Origin: Rhizaria sp. SCN 62-66
Taxonomy: Eukaryota > Rhizaria, unplaced
Length of the DNA: 64,000 nucleotides
Assembly: GCA_001724265.1 (NCBI GenBank)
Contig: MEDY01000121.1
Coordinates: 1-64,000, forward strand
Direction: 5' to 3'
This document shows positions 1-13,700 of the stretch, in pieces. The notes below the pieces were generated by a model, which was not told where the DNA came from, searched no databases, and worked only from the letters and a program-made list of their open reading frames with translations. Each line of letters begins with the position of its first letter. Position 1 is the stretch's first letter. A program made the position numbers and the translations under genes.

Positions 1-3000
1 CGGCCGCAGCCTGCGCGCGCGCGGCAGCCGCGGCAGCCTCGTTCTCGGCGGTCGCGGCCGCGGCGGTCGCGGCCGCGGACTCGGCGGCGGTGGCACGCGC
101 GGCGGCGGCCTCGGTCGCGGCGGCGCTGGCCTCGGACTGAAGCCGGTCGCGGTCGGCTGCGGCCGCGGTGGCGCGCGCGGCGGCGGCGGCGCTCTCTTGC
201 AAGCGTAACGCAGCGGTGAAGAGCCGGGCGCGCCGGTCGCGCGCGCCGGTCGCGGCGGCCGAGGCGGCCGCGGCCGCGGTCTCGCTGCTCGCGGCGGCCG
301 CAGTGGCTGCGGCCACAGCGGCGGAAAGCGAAGCAGCGGAGACTGAGGCAGGAGACTCGCCGGCGTTCGCCGCTGCGGCTGTGGCTGCGTCCGCGGCGGT
401 AGCGGTCGCAGTGGCCGTCGCTGTGAGCGCTAAGGCCGCGGTGGGCAGAGACGCCAGCGACTGCAACGAAGCGAGTAAGCCGCTCATAGCGGAGACAGCA
501 GAAGCAGCATCGGCGGCCGCGGTAGCAAGGGAAGGAAGCTCGCTTGCAATAGCGACGCGGGCCTTTGCAATAGCGATTGCAAAAGCCTCAGCGGCACCAG
601 CACGACGCCTGGCCAACTTGGCCTTGCCCTAAAATAGATTCATAACAAACACATAAAGGTAAAATATTGAAGAAACGAGATCAGTGAAACGAAATTGAAC
701 ATCTACAGATAAACACGCATTGCAATTCTTACGATTAATTGTCACTCATACTAACGAGCTTATTTTCTGCTGTTCTCAAGCAAGAGTACGTACCTGAGCG
801 GACTCCGCCGAGTTGACCGCCGCTGCGGCCGCCTGCGCCTGGACCAGCTCCGCCTGCGCGCGCTCCCTCGTCGCCGCCATGAACGCGTCGACGTCCTCCT
901 GCGACGCAAACGGGCGCGAGCACAATGCGCAGGCACGCGCCGTGGCGGAGGCGGCGGCGAGCGACGACAGAGCGGCGGCACGCGCGGCGCCGGCGCCCGC
1001 GGCGGCCTCGGCCTCGGTGGCCCGGACAGTGGCGCGGTCGACGAACGCCTCCACAGACAAGGCGGTGGGGGCAACAGGGGGACCGGCGATGCCGGTGTCG
1101 GTGGTGAGCTTGGTGAGAGCTAGTTGCAGTAACGCCTTTGCGTCGCTGTCAGCGTTCATAAAAGCGCTCGAGTCGTTAGTTTGCGGCGTACTGACGCTGT
1201 TGATGGCGTCAGTTGTCGCAGTCGCGACAACCTCAGCGACTAACGCCTGGGCAATCGCACCGTCGCTATCGTCATCATTAGCAGTCCCACCTTGAGCGTC
1301 CACGCTTGTGGCGGCAGCTTCAGCGGCAACAACATCCGCCGCAGCTGCGGTAAGTTCGCGCGCGAGGTCGCCGGCAGTCTTCATCATGTTAAGCTGGCCG
1401 CCGCGAGCCGCAGCAGCGGCCTCTGCGCGGGACTTCTCAGTCGCGGCCATGGCAGCAATTACGGCTTCGGAGGCAACGGCAGTCGATCGCGTCAGGGAGT
1501 TGTCGTGTGTCCCCGCAAGCGGAGCTGCGATTGAGTTGGCCACGTGAGTGATATCAAGAAGAGTGATGTTTTTCCCGGTTGTTGCGAGATTTTCAACAGA
1601 TGATGCCGCGACAGTGACCATTGGAGCCAGAGTCGTTACGCTAAGAGCAGCATCGTTGACGGAAGAAACGACGTGACTAAAGCCATCAACGCCGTGCTGG
1701 GTGACTTTGAGCAACGCATTCTTCACTGCATCTGCCGCTGCCGCTGCAGCCGCTGCCTCCGTCGCCGCTGCAGCCGCCGCTGGCACAAGCCTGGTCGTGA
1801 ACGCGGTCTCGGCCACGGTCACCGCCTCGACTGGACCGCTGAGCGCGCTGATGCGACTCCGGGCCGCGGCGGCCGCGGTCCTCGCACCCTCGGCCTTGGC
1901 CTCGGCCGCTGTCGCAGCAGCCTCCGCGTCTGCCTCGGTCTCATTCGGGTCAACGCCGTCCGCGCCGGCACTTGCCGCTGCCGCCGCCGCCTGCTGTTGC
2001 TTCGCAGCGGCCTCGGTCTGTTGCTGGTTCGCGACTGCAGCGGCGGCGGCGGCCGCAGATGCCGCGGCGGCCGCGGCCTTGCCCTGGAGCTCCGCCTCGG
2101 CCTCCGCGCGCGCGGCCCGGGCCCGCGCGTCGCTCCATGCCGCAGTGATGCGCGTCTTAGTGGCTGCAGCGACCTCGGTGCGGGCCCGGTCATGGGCTTG
2201 CACAGCGGCGGCCGCCGCGTCCGTAGCCTCGGTGAGCGCCGTCAGCACGCGCTCGGTCTCCGGGTCATCGTCGCCGTCGCTGCCGCCGTCGTTGCTGCTG
2301 CCGATGCTCTTGCTCTGCGTCTTGCGGTGGATCTGCAGCCAGTTGTGCGCCGCGGTCGACGCGGCGGCCACGGCGGCGCTCGCGGTCACGGTCTCCGCCT
2401 CGAGGCCAGCCGCCTCGGCCGCGGCCAGGGCGGCTCTCGAGTCAGCACTCGCGCTGCTGCATGCAGCGTTGTGGAACCGCTCAAGCCTCGCAGTGTCCGC
2501 GGCAACCGCCCGGGTCCAGGTGTCAACCTCCTGCCGGTGCGAGGCCGCGGTGGCCTCGGCCGCCGCGGCCGCGCTCTTGGCCGTGCCCAGCTCCGCTGAC
2601 GCGCGCATCAGCGCGTCCCCCGCGGCCTTGGCGGCCTCGGCGGCGTCGCGGGCCCGCTGCAGCCCCTGCGCGGCCGCCCGGTCCGCGTCCTCCAGCAGCG
2701 CCTTGGTAACGCTGCCCTCTGCGACGCCGCCGTCGCCGTCGACGCCGACGCCGTGTTGCACCAGCAGCCCCTGTGCGAGCGTGGCGGCACGCGCCCCGTG
2801 CTTGTCCTCGACGCCGCGGACTGCGCGCAGCGCGGCCTCGCTCTCGCGCGCGCGGAACGCTGCCGCGTCGCGCAGCGGGCCCAGCCGCGCGCGGCCCTCG
2901 CGCCCGCGCTCCAGCACGGCCGCCAGCGCCGCGGCGCCGCGCGCGCAGACCGCAGAGGTCTCCGAGTCCTTGGCGGCCTGGACGCGCGCGGCGTGGGCCC

Positions 3001-4176
3001 CGAGTAGAGCGTGCCTAGCCTCCCGCACGCGCGCGGACAGCAACTCGCACCGGTGGTCGGCGGCCTTCGCGCGGGCTTCGACGCGCTTGACCTGGACAAG
3101 AATAGAACAACAGACGGCGAAAAGAATGAGCGAGCGTAAAAAGTATTTTTGACAATTTGCAAATAGTTTCATGTGATGGTAAAATAAAATAATTGAAGGA
3201 GTGGCATTGAATTGTCATTCATCGAATATACGGCGGAGTATAAAGACACTGGCTCCGTACTTCGTCGCGCAGGCACTCGAGGCCGCGGTTGAACCGATCC
3301 GCAGCGAAGATCTTATCGAAGCGCTCCTTGAGCCCACTGTCGTCGCCGAGCGGCCATGCAGAGTCCTCCTGGTGGCAGAACATTACATTCTCAACAATGG
3401 CCTGCGAAACGCCCAGCTCGCGCGCAAACGCGGCCTTAGCCTCGCGGATACGTTCCGACTGGGTCAGCCCGACGGCGCCGCCGGCCGAGGCGGCGGCGCG
3501 CGCAGAGGCCGTGCTCTGGCCCAGCGGCAGCGGCGCCGCGCTGGCGTTGGCGGTGTTGGGGTCGGAGCTGTTGGACGTGATGCCCCCCGTGTTGGAGCGG
3601 GAAGTGGCCTCGAGCGACTTGAACGTGAGTTTGTTGTCGGCTGCCAATGTTACCTGGAAGCGCAGCGCGTGCGTAAGGATGTCACCGCCAACGCAGCGCA
3701 CGGCGAGCGCGATGGTGGCGTAGGACGCGGTGCTGCCGTGCAGGCGTGGGTCGAACACGAAGTACTTGCCGCCCTGCGTCAGCGGGGGCAGCGAGCCGGA
3801 GCAAATGTAGCGTAGAGCCTCGATAATCGTCTAGAAAGGGCAGACCGACAGGTATCAAACGGAAATTGGTGAGAAAATAAGGAAAAATACATATGTAGCT
3901 TTCTTACTGATTGATATCTTGAAGATACTAAAAAGGGAAAGTGTTGGCTGCGTGTAGGCTGTGCAGGCTTTGGAGAGAGCAAAGTTACTGTAAGGTCGTG
4001 GTATATCAATTTGACAGTTGTGCACAAGTGTTACGATATCAAGTGCTACGTACGGTCTTGCCAGCGCCGTTCTCGCCGAGGATGACCGTGAGGGGGTGCT
4101 GGAAGTAGATCTCCTGCACCTTGTCAGGGGAGTAGCTGCGGATGCCCCTGAACTCGAGCTTGTACAGCGTCGTCAT
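1..4176 (-). CDS. RAD50: RAD50 DNA-repair ATPase, N-terminal and hook part (3' end beyond the window)
   Basis: Seen: four exons on the minus strand, 4176-4054, 3830-3261, 3091-794 and 628 to the edge, all in phase 0, giving about 1,206 codons without the C-terminus. Exon 1 starts MTTLYKLEFRGIRSYSPDKV and ends with the Walker A motif GENGAGKT. Exon 2 continues TIIEALRYICSGSLPP and carries the RAD50 signature ENVMFCHQEDSAWPL (Q-loop region), then FDKIFAADRFNRGLECLRDE. A zinc-hook-like CALC followed by SRPF lies at about 920-931, near residue 950. Known: RAD50 is the SMC-like ATPase of the MRE11 complex; it binds DNA ends and dimerises through the Cys hook. Odd: the coiled-coil arms are extremely Ala-rich, and the hook sits later than in human RAD50 (about residue 681), so the arms look longer. 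Walker B and the signature motif should lie to the left of position 1. The gene is divergent from the giant gene. Identity is secure; the last exon is read from open frame only. Confidence 0.93.
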
Positions 4177-5213
4177 CGCGCCTTAGATGCGCAACGCGTA
4201 AGAAAGCGGAGTGTAATGTTCTCGTGAGTGTGATGTGTGTGTCTTGTGAAGATCTCAGTCACAGGTTGATGTGCGACAGGCTATGGAAGAGTTATTGAGT
4301 CTGGCTTGGTTCACACTCAGAAGCCAGTTGAGCCGTGGACTGTATATCGCGCAAATGACAATATCATAGCAGTATGCAACAGGGTTAGGTTTTGGCGCAG
4401 ATGTTCCGGTGTGGTGTTACGAGGAATATGATATTCGTTGAGTATTGATGGAAAGATTGACGAGTTTGTGATGAGAAGAGGAAGCGGGAGACAGCGAGAG
4501 GGACGCTTGTAGATATCGCGTGCCTGAGGATGCTAATGAATATATTGCGGGATTTCATAAAGTTTAATATATCTATCATGTATGTTCTATATGATTCCAT
4601 AGTATCATCGCCGTTGACGGAGGTTGTGACTCACACAAGAGTGATCCAGTTGACGCTTTGTTGGCGGGTCAATCGAGTAATTAGGCGGGCGGCTCTACCG
4701 GGAAAACACTATCTAAGCATGTTTGTGGGACATAGCAATCTTCGATGACACTAATATTGCGATGCAGCTTGTGAATTATCGGGTATTTTGCTATATCGTC
4801 CTGATCTTTTATGTGGAGTTATTTCTGTCGACTTTTGCGTGCCAGTATGATCTTGACCTCCCTGCCGTCGTGGTTCGGTTATGATGCAGATTTGGTGGAG
4901 AGTGTTTCAAGACTAAGAGACTTGGAGAAAAGCAAGCATACTTCAAGTACGACTAAATAGTTCGGTTTTAACATTTTAGCTCCGGCTTGATACATGAACA
5001 AAACCATTTGCAACATGCAATTTTTCGATGGCGATTTTCTTTTCAAGTTGCACTTGCCGATTCGTCGAGACAGAGGCCTTCTCGACATGAGATCTTATCA
5101 CCCACGACGACCGGCATCGAACGAGCATATCATTAGCTGACTCGGACCATTATCTATAAATATCGTGTCTTTTTCTTGCTTTTAGCCGTATTATAGGTGT
5201 TGCCTCGCGCGGA
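4177..5213. promoter_or_regulatory. AT-rich divergent intergenic region between RAD50 and the giant gene
   Basis: No coding frame of interest or RNA gene is seen. Both flanking genes start outward, so this stretch must hold both promoters and 5' leaders. No defined element (TATA box, known motif) is called with confidence. Confidence 0.55.
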
Positions 5214-8200
5214 ATGTCTCGCGACCAGAGCTGCACGCCGCGGCCTCCCGGTGAGGGCCATCCCCCAACACCATCGCCTTTTCTCTCGCCGCCATACTTC
5301 CCCAACAACGTCTCTGTGCAGATTGAGTATGCCCAAGAGACCGAAGTACGTAACTGTAACTCAATACGCATCCCTGATTTCACCTGACATGATATACCCC
5401 TAGACCAGACCTCGTCCCCGCCTCTCTCGACACTTTGATCTCAAATCATTACCGTATCCCACACGCCGAACACAGACCCTGCGCTCGCTGCTTGCCCAGC
5501 TCGACTCACCCGACCTCCCCGCGCCCCGCGCGTGCGCGCTGGTGGACCTGGTGCTCTTGCGCCTGCAGACGGCGCCGACGCGCGGGCTGCTGCGGGCCTG
5601 GGTGGCCGACCACCTGCTCTTCGCGCTGATCTCCTCACCGCGCACTAGGGCCGCGTTCCTGCTACGGCCGGGTGTCTGGCAGCTGGGGCTGCTGCAGCTG
5701 CTGCAGCTCGACGCCAGCATCCCGGCGTTGGCCGCCGACATCGAAGGCTACTTTGCAGTTCCGCCATCAACATCAACCACTGGTACAAACAGCGCAAACA
5801 TGACTGCTAGCGCTGGCGCTGGCACTGCTAGCTCTGCGAGTTGTGTTGTGATTACTGGCACCGCAGTCACTCCTTCTCCCGCCACGGCCGTGGCTCCCGC
5901 GTTTAGTGCAGCTGTGCCTGATTCATCTGGCTTTGCGAGCGCTAGCGCCGCCACGGGCGCTGCCGGTGTCACGGCGGGAGTCACGGCAAGTGGGCTGACC
6001 GCAAGTGGGCTGCAGTCGCCGTCGGTGAACTACTTGCTCCAGACCGCGCCGCCGTCGCCGCTGCCGCTGTGTCTTGCCCGGCAGCTAGGCCAGGGCCACC
6101 AGCAGCATCAGCAGCAGTCGTATCAAAACTACTATTATAACACACACGCAATCTGCGTCGCTGCTGGTGGTCCCAGTAGCGGTGGGATTGACACTGCGAC
6201 TGCGCTGCACGTCCAATCGCAGCTATTTCCCCTGCCGATGCCGCTGCCGCCACCTCGGGCCCGGAGTTCGAGCGGGAGCGCACACGGCCACTTCCCGTAC
6301 GGCGCGAGCCACCCCTCCACACATCAGTCGCAGATGCAGTCTCAGTCGCCATCGCCTGCCCCGTCAACCGCGCTGGCGCCCTCGACAACAGCGACGGGCA
6401 CGGGGACTGCGGCGGCGGGGACTGCGCTGGCGCCGCCGGTGGTGGCGGGGACAGCGGCAGGACGACAGGCGCAGTCGCCGTCTCTGTTTCCGCCTCCGTC
6501 GCAGTCTCGGCGGTCGTCGCTCAGCAGCAGCGCCAACAATACCAGTGTAAGCGCAGCCATTCCCGCTAACAATGGTGTCACCGTCCAGTCGCCGTCCATA
6601 CTGCAGCTGCAAGCGCAGCAGCCGCCGCCGCCGCGGCCGAGGCGTGCTTCTGCGACGGCGACGGCATCGGCATCAGCATCACCGGCACAGGCTCCGGCAC
6701 AGGCTGCGGCTCCGACTGCGTCGACGCCAGAGGCCGCAGTTAGCTCTGGCATTGATCGTGCTCCGAGCGCCGATGTGGCAGCTGCAGCCGAGCAGGTGCC
6801 AGAGACAAACATTGAAGCAGAGACTTCTGATGTCGCCTTGGGTGAGTCAAAGCCCCAGTTACAGCCCCAGACTGCGCCCGCGCCAACATCTGAGTCAGTT
6901 GAGTCGGAGCTGATGTCCGCAGCCCGCGTCGCCCCCGCTGCCACGCTTGCTCTCTGCACATACATGCGCACTGCACTACAACAGCTCAGCACCAACACGG
7001 CTAACGCTGCATCCGAGCCCGCGCCTGAGTCCGCGCCTGCGCCGCTCACGGTCACTCTGCCCGCTCTTACAGTCGCCCCGCTGCCGGCGCCGTATCCCTG
7101 GCTCAGCGCGGCTGCTTGGGCCGGCGAGCGCGGCCTCACGTCCTGCCTCGTGTCCGCACTGACGCTGCTTCACTTCACGCAGCTACAGGCGGGACCGTTG
7201 GCCTCTGCGACGGCCGCAGCCGCTGCCGAAGACGCAGTGTTGATGTCGGGTAGTTCGGGTGGCAACGGCGCAGGCGGCAGCGGCGCTAGCGGCAGCAACC
7301 TGGCGGCGGCCTCGGCGGCGGTGGCCGCTGCGGCTGCGGCCGTCGGGCTGGACGCCAGCGGCACTGGCAAGAGGGACACCAAGTTCGGCAATCCGTACGT
7401 CAAGTGCTGCGCATATACCATATCTTACTCTTCTCGTATTTATGAAGCGTGTGTATTGCGCCAAGTTCAACTTTATTTGTTTTCGCAGTATTCAGCTCAC
7501 GTTTCACTCTTCGTTTCATCTGCGCACTTTAACCGACTCGCTCATCTCGTTTTAGGCTATTCGACGTGGAGGTCACTCTGGCCACGGTCGAGTCCCTCTT
7601 CGGCTGGACCGAGCAGGCCGTCTCACTGGCGCGGTTGCTATTATTCGCCCTGCTGTCAACGCTCTCGGCGCGGGCCCGCGAGGCTGCGGCCACCGCGCCC
7701 GCCGCTGTGGGCGGCGGTAGCGGCGGCGGCGGCGGCGTTTCTATGGGCAGCGGCGGGGGCTGTGGCGCGGCGGGGCATCCGGCTGCTCTGCTCACGGTAC
7801 GTTGCAAACGACAGTTGATTGTACTTTTGCTGAACCGTCTCACTTCCGCGAACGGCAAGTTGGACACATGTGGGTTTGCACCTCAAATGCACGTAATTGT
7901 TTGTTTTATCATCTATAGTTGCACTTACACAAACTACACCTCCGCCTTACTTGTTTTGCATTGCGTACAGTACACGGAGCACTTGCTGAGCTTATCAGAG
8001 CTCGTGGAAGACTTCGTCTTTTTCCGGCCCACCGGTGACGCAGCCGCTCAGCTGCGTTCACGGTCACGACCCAAGTCGTCACTGCTTGGATTCCCAGACA
8101 AAGCGGCCACCGCGGCCGCGCTCGCGGCGTTCTCGACTGAGGACTCGACTGATGATGACAGCGGCCCCAGCGGCCCGTGCGTGGAGCTGGGCCGATTGTG

Positions 8201-10763
8201 GGGCACGCTGCATGCACACTCACTCACCGAAACGCTGGCGCCCGAGACCGCGTTCGCAGCACTGCTCCTGCCCGCGGGCGCAACAGTCTCGCTGACAGAG
8301 CCGCATTCGCATTCGCAGGCGCAGCCACTGCGGATGCGGCGCGCGTCGCTGTCGTCGATCATCGGCCACGGCAGCAGCAGCACCACAACATCTGGCAACA
8401 ACGAGCCTGCAAGCTATTCGCGGTCATTGCTGCAGCCGCAAGCTCTGGCACAAACGCAGTCGCTGCCGCAACAGACCACGTTTGGTCCTACCGCTCAGCC
8501 CACAGCCGGCGCTGCCGCTGCAATTGCCTTCGCTTCATCGTTGGCCGCGGCAGCTGCAACGGTGACCGGCGGCTGCAGCGGCGGCAGCGGCGGCGACTCA
8601 CTGGCCCGCTGCCTCGCCACAGTTACAGTAACGCCAACGACTGCTACCGACGTCAAAGCCAGCGCTACAAGTTCTAGCTCTAGCTCTAGCTCTAGCGCGG
8701 GCGCTGGGTCGAGCGCGCCTGGGCACTGGTTGCGCCGGCTCGGCAGCAACAACAGCGCCGCGAGCTCCAATCTCAACGTGGCCGCCGGCGGCGTAGCAAC
8801 GAGCGCAATTGGTAATGTGTGTGACTCAGCCTGGTATCGCGATGACGACAGTGCGCTGAGCAAGCTGCCGTCGCCGCCGCCGCACAGTCTCTTCGGGCTG
8901 CACTTGACCGGGACGGGCTGTGACGATTCGCCGCTGGTGCTGCGCTTCACTGCACTGCTGTCCGAGATGGGTTGGTACGATCTGCCCACGGGCGATGGCA
9001 AAGCGGGTGTAAGTGCCAACAGCGCAACTGGCTCGAGCTCTAGTGCAGCTCAAGCAAGCCCTGGCGGGAGCTACTTCAACTACAACGATAGCATGGACAG
9101 TGACAGCGGCGCGGCGAACACAGCTGATCAGTCAGTTTTGAGCGTTGCAGCGCCCAACACGGCGCCGTCGGCCGCGATCGCAGCGGCCGCGGCCGCAACA
9201 GCAGCCGCGGCCGCGTCGGGCTTTCCTTCCCGCTCTCCCACTTTAAACGCACAGTCTAGCAGCGCTGGTGGCGGCAGCAGCGCGGCTAGCAACCGCGGCC
9301 GCAGTGGCAGCGGCGGCAGCACAGCTGGCAGCGCGTTCCTGGGCAGCGCTCACGGCGGCTACGGCTGGCTGGCCCGTGCACTGGCGCCCAAGGCCTGGGC
9401 GAAGCTCCGGGGGCGCCTGGTCGCGGCGGCTGAGACCGCGGCGACGGTGCAACAGCTATGCGAACGGGTGTTGGCGCTGCCGGCCACTGCAGGCACGGTC
9501 GAGTGGAGCCCTTTCATTGGTACAAGCAGCGCGGGCAATGCAATCAGCACTGGCGCTAGCCCTAGTGTACCGAGCATGGGCTCATTTGCTCCGACTGGGA
9601 TGTTGCAGCCGCAGACGCTGACTACTAGTGCGAGTCTTGGCTCTTCTCTCACAGGCACAAGCGCGTATGCGAGCAACGTGGGCAGTCCAAGCGCAAATTG
9701 TGCCGCTGGCCGGCCTCAGAGTCAAAGCTATGTGGCTGTCAGTGTCGGCTCTATTGTCAACGCAGCTGCAACGGCGGCTTCTGCTGCCAAGTCAGCGCAG
9801 TCATCTGCTAACATAGTGGCTGAGGCTGAACGCATGCTTGGCAAAGTTGCTGCAGCGGCCACGGAAACAATGACGTCAGTCTTCAGCAGCGCAACTGCAG
9901 ATATGACTGCGACTAATGGCGCTGCTCCTGTTTCAACTCTCGACGCAACTGGTGCGGCTGAGAACAGCAAGGTAGTTGCTCAAACTGGTTTGCCATGTGA
10001 GTGCGGTCAACTCACGGACTTGCCTGTCGCGAGCGCAAACATGAGTCACACTGACGTCGACGTTGATCCTGGCGCGACGACCGCAGCCGCTGCAATCTCG
10101 CATTTGAAGCCCCGGGCTCGTGCTTCCCTCACAGGCTTGCCCTCGGCAAACGCGCCGAGCAGTGGCGCTGGTGGGAGCGCAACTGCTCCCAGCCGCGGCC
10201 TCAGTGGCACTCTGCCTGGCGTGGGCGTGAGCGCCAGCGGCTTTGTGTCGTCCCCGGCCTTTGCGCCGCTACAGCAGCAACAACAGTCGCAGACACTGCC
10301 GCTTGCTCAATCGCAGTCTCCTTATGTTGGCCACACCTCTGCACTGCAGCAGCAACAGCCGCAGCCGCCGTTCCTGAGTCTGCAGCCGCCCGGGTCGCCG
10401 TTTCTGACCCACATCCAGTCGCCCCGCGAGCGCAGGTCGGGTTCCGGCGTCTTCGCATACGGCACTTACACCGGTCATGGAGGTACTTACAATGCGGGCG
10501 CCACGCAGGCTGGAGGTACTTACACCCGGGGACCTGGTGCCGTCTCCACAAGTAGCACGATAAGTAACACGGGCATCATGAGCAGTTGCTTCTTTTCCCC
10601 GCCACTGCTGCCGACGACTCCCACCAACACCAACATCACCAATGCAAGCTTGCTGACAGCGGCGGCCCAGCAGCAGCAGCAGATGCCGCTGCAGTCGCCG
10701 CTGCCGCCCCGGCTGCTCCGGCCGCACACGCAGACACAACTGCAGACACAGCAACAACAACAA

Positions 10764-10795
<32 letters not shown>

Positions 10796-13700
10796 GCCAC
10801 AGTTTTTTCCTGAAACCGGTGCATGCGCAATGACCCCCGTGTTCTCCCCCTTTAACGCGCACACCAGTGCGGCTATGAGTGTCAGTGCGATGCAAAGCGC
10901 TGCCGTTGCAAACAGCCCGTCACCGTCCCACGTGTTCTTTGCGTTTCCCCCGCCCTCGCCGCTGCCCTACAGCGTCACCGCCGGCGCCAACACGGCGACG
11001 CCTCTCGCAAACGCCAGCGTCGCCGCCGCCGTGGCCGCCGCCGCCGCGGCCGCGGCCGCCGCGCCGACGGCAACTGACCGCTCGCTGTCCCGCACGGCGA
11101 CGCTGGCCAAGGCCGCCGCCGTGCTGGGCTCAAGGCCGCGGTTCGCCGCGCTGCGCAAGGCGCTGCCGGCGCTGCTGCGGGAGCAGGTCGCGCTCGTTGC
11201 GGCGGCACGGCGGCGGGCTTACGCGGGGCCCGCGCTCGTCGCAGCAGCCGACGTTGTCGCCGCAGCGGCGGCGCGGCGCGCGGCGAATCAAGCGGCCGCG
11301 GCCGCAGCAGCGGGGGCGGGGGCGGTGGCCGGCGTTGCGCCTGTGGTTGGGGGGCTTGGGCTTGTGGCACCGCCGAGGTATCAGGCTTTAGTGCTGCCCA
11401 CTGGCGCTGCAGCAGCGGTACCAGCATCTGCGTTAGACGCTGCCTACGTGGGCGGCAATGTGGTCATGACTGTGGGGGCCGCGTAGTCCCTGGCAACATC
11501 GCTTGCGTCGATGGCGTATCACCCGCACTTGCAGCCACAACCGCACCCACAACTTCAACAGCAGCAGCTGCTGCTGCAGATTCCAAGTCACGTGATGTCT
11601 CAGTCAATGCAGCCGCAGCCATCTGCACAGTTACTGCCGCAGCCGCAGTCGCCGTCGCCGATGTTGACGCCAATAGCCGTGCACACAGGGCCCCGGCCGC
11701 TGCAGTGGCGCGCTCTGACACACACCCACACACCGCTAAGCCATACGCCACTGGGCCACGCACCGCATGGCTACACGCCACTGAGTCATGCCAATGCCCA
11801 GAGTATGCATAGTGTATCGCCTGTGCCGGTATCAGGCAGTTGCACTGCTGCTGCCGCCGCCCTGACATCCGGGCAGCCCGCGTACGTGACGGCAGCCAGC
11901 ACATCGCCAGCGCCAATGTCGCAGTCGCAGGCAATGTCTCTTGCGACGGCTCTGCCGTTGCCGCTGCCAAGGAGGGACAGGCGTCTCAGCGCTAGCCCCG
12001 AGCAGCGAACTCAGCTCCCGGCACAGCAAATGGCGCAACAGCATCAAGCTGCGCAGGCTCAGCTGCAACTGCAGCAGCGAAGTTACGCTGATGCGCAAGC
12101 GCAGGGCTCAAGCTTAAGCTCAAGCTCGAGCTCAAGCAGCAGCAGTGTGATCGGCGGCAGTGTCGTCGACGCAAACGATCTTAGCACTTATAACCCGCCT
12201 CATCTTGTCGCCAATCTAAGTGGCATTTGTGTGGATGGAGGCCCGCGCCTAAGTACCTCCGGCGGGGTGAGTGCGAGCGCAAAGCGGCGCGCCTCAGTGC
12301 CGACTGGGCTTGTGGCTGCAACGTCACCGCGTCCCACTGCTGTTGCTGCAGTTGCTGCAGAAGGTCTCACTGCAGCGCCTGCAGAATCAGCAGTGTCGTC
12401 TGAGTCAGCAGAGCAACAACAAGATCAAGCTCCAGATGCAAACGCGCAGTCTCGTCCGTGTTCGTTGCTGCAGTCGCCGTCACTGCTTCAGCCACACCTG
12501 CACTCGCAGTCACAGTCTCAGTCCCAGTCGCAGGCCCAGGCGCAGCAGCAGGGCAGTTTCAGGACCAGGCCAGCCCGACCAGCCACTCTGCCCAGTCCAT
12601 TCACAAACACGCATGACCACACTCACAGTCAGACGCCAAGCCAGAACCAGAGCCACAGCCACAGCGACAGCTACAGTCGGAGCCAGACCGCCACGCCGGC
12701 GCCCGCAGTGGCAGCAAGCACCGCGCAAGACGCGGAGGCTGTGACGACTGGGAGTGGCGATCGCGCTGGAGTCAGTGCCCGCGTCACTGCCGCGTTGGCT
12801 GCGCTGGCCGCCGCGCAGCAGGCAGTGGCCGACGCTCAGGCGGCGGCTCAGGCTGAGACTGAGACTGGGATTGTAGCTGGTCGCGAGTCAGAGTCTGATG
12901 GCGGGGCTGACGCGAGCAGCAGCGGCGACAATGACTCGCAGACATCCTCCGGAGATTCTTCTGATACTCATCATAAAGCAGGCGCAATGAGGGACGAGCG
13001 CGGCAGTGACACGCGCGTTGCTGTCACTACGCCTGTCAAAGCACACCCAGTTCCTAGCGGCAGCTCAGGTTTGTTGGCGCCGCCATGGTCGCCGTCGCAG
13101 TCGCCGCCGCCGCCCCCGCCGCCGCGGCCGTCGCGCTCGCACCAGCGTCTGTCCCCCCTGCCTGCTGCTGCTGCTGCCGCCGCTGCTGCTGCTGCTGCCG
13201 CTGCGGCGGCGGCGGCCGCAACTCCCGCCTATGTGGCGTCACCAACAACAGCGACGGCGGCAGAGTCGGCACAAGCTAAGGACGTAGAGATAAAGCTGAC
13301 GCTAGGTGCCAATCAAGAGCTTTCGCAACAACAGCAGCAAGCGGTGTCAAGTCAAGATGCTCTTGCTGACTCCAGCGACAGTGCGCCTATCGGTGAAAAC
13401 ACGATGATGCTGTATCACATGGCGCACCAAGCTCTCTCCCCAGCGTACATCAGCGTTGCTGCTTGGCTTGACACTGACTCGCCGCCGCCGCCGCCCCCGC
13501 CTCTCCAGTATGACACCCGTCGCGGCAACGCCCCGCCTCTGTATCACGGTGGGCCAACAGCAGCTTCTGTGGCAGCCAAGACCAAGGCGCTGACCGAGCA
13601 GCAGTATGGAGCCACGGCTCGCGGGCCCGACTCGCTGCGGTCACTGCTGCAGCCGCAGCTGCAGCAGCAGCCGCAGTCACGAACTGCTGGCGCTCGCGAT

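Noticed and set aside
1701-3152. 483-codon open frame on the plus strand opposite RAD50
   Set aside because: Antisense shadow of Ala-rich GC-rich coding sequence; RAD50 on the other strand has clear homology.
4880-5090. Small open frames in the RAD50-giant gene spacer as possible genes
   Set aside because: AT-rich, short, no homology, no splice context; expected by chance.
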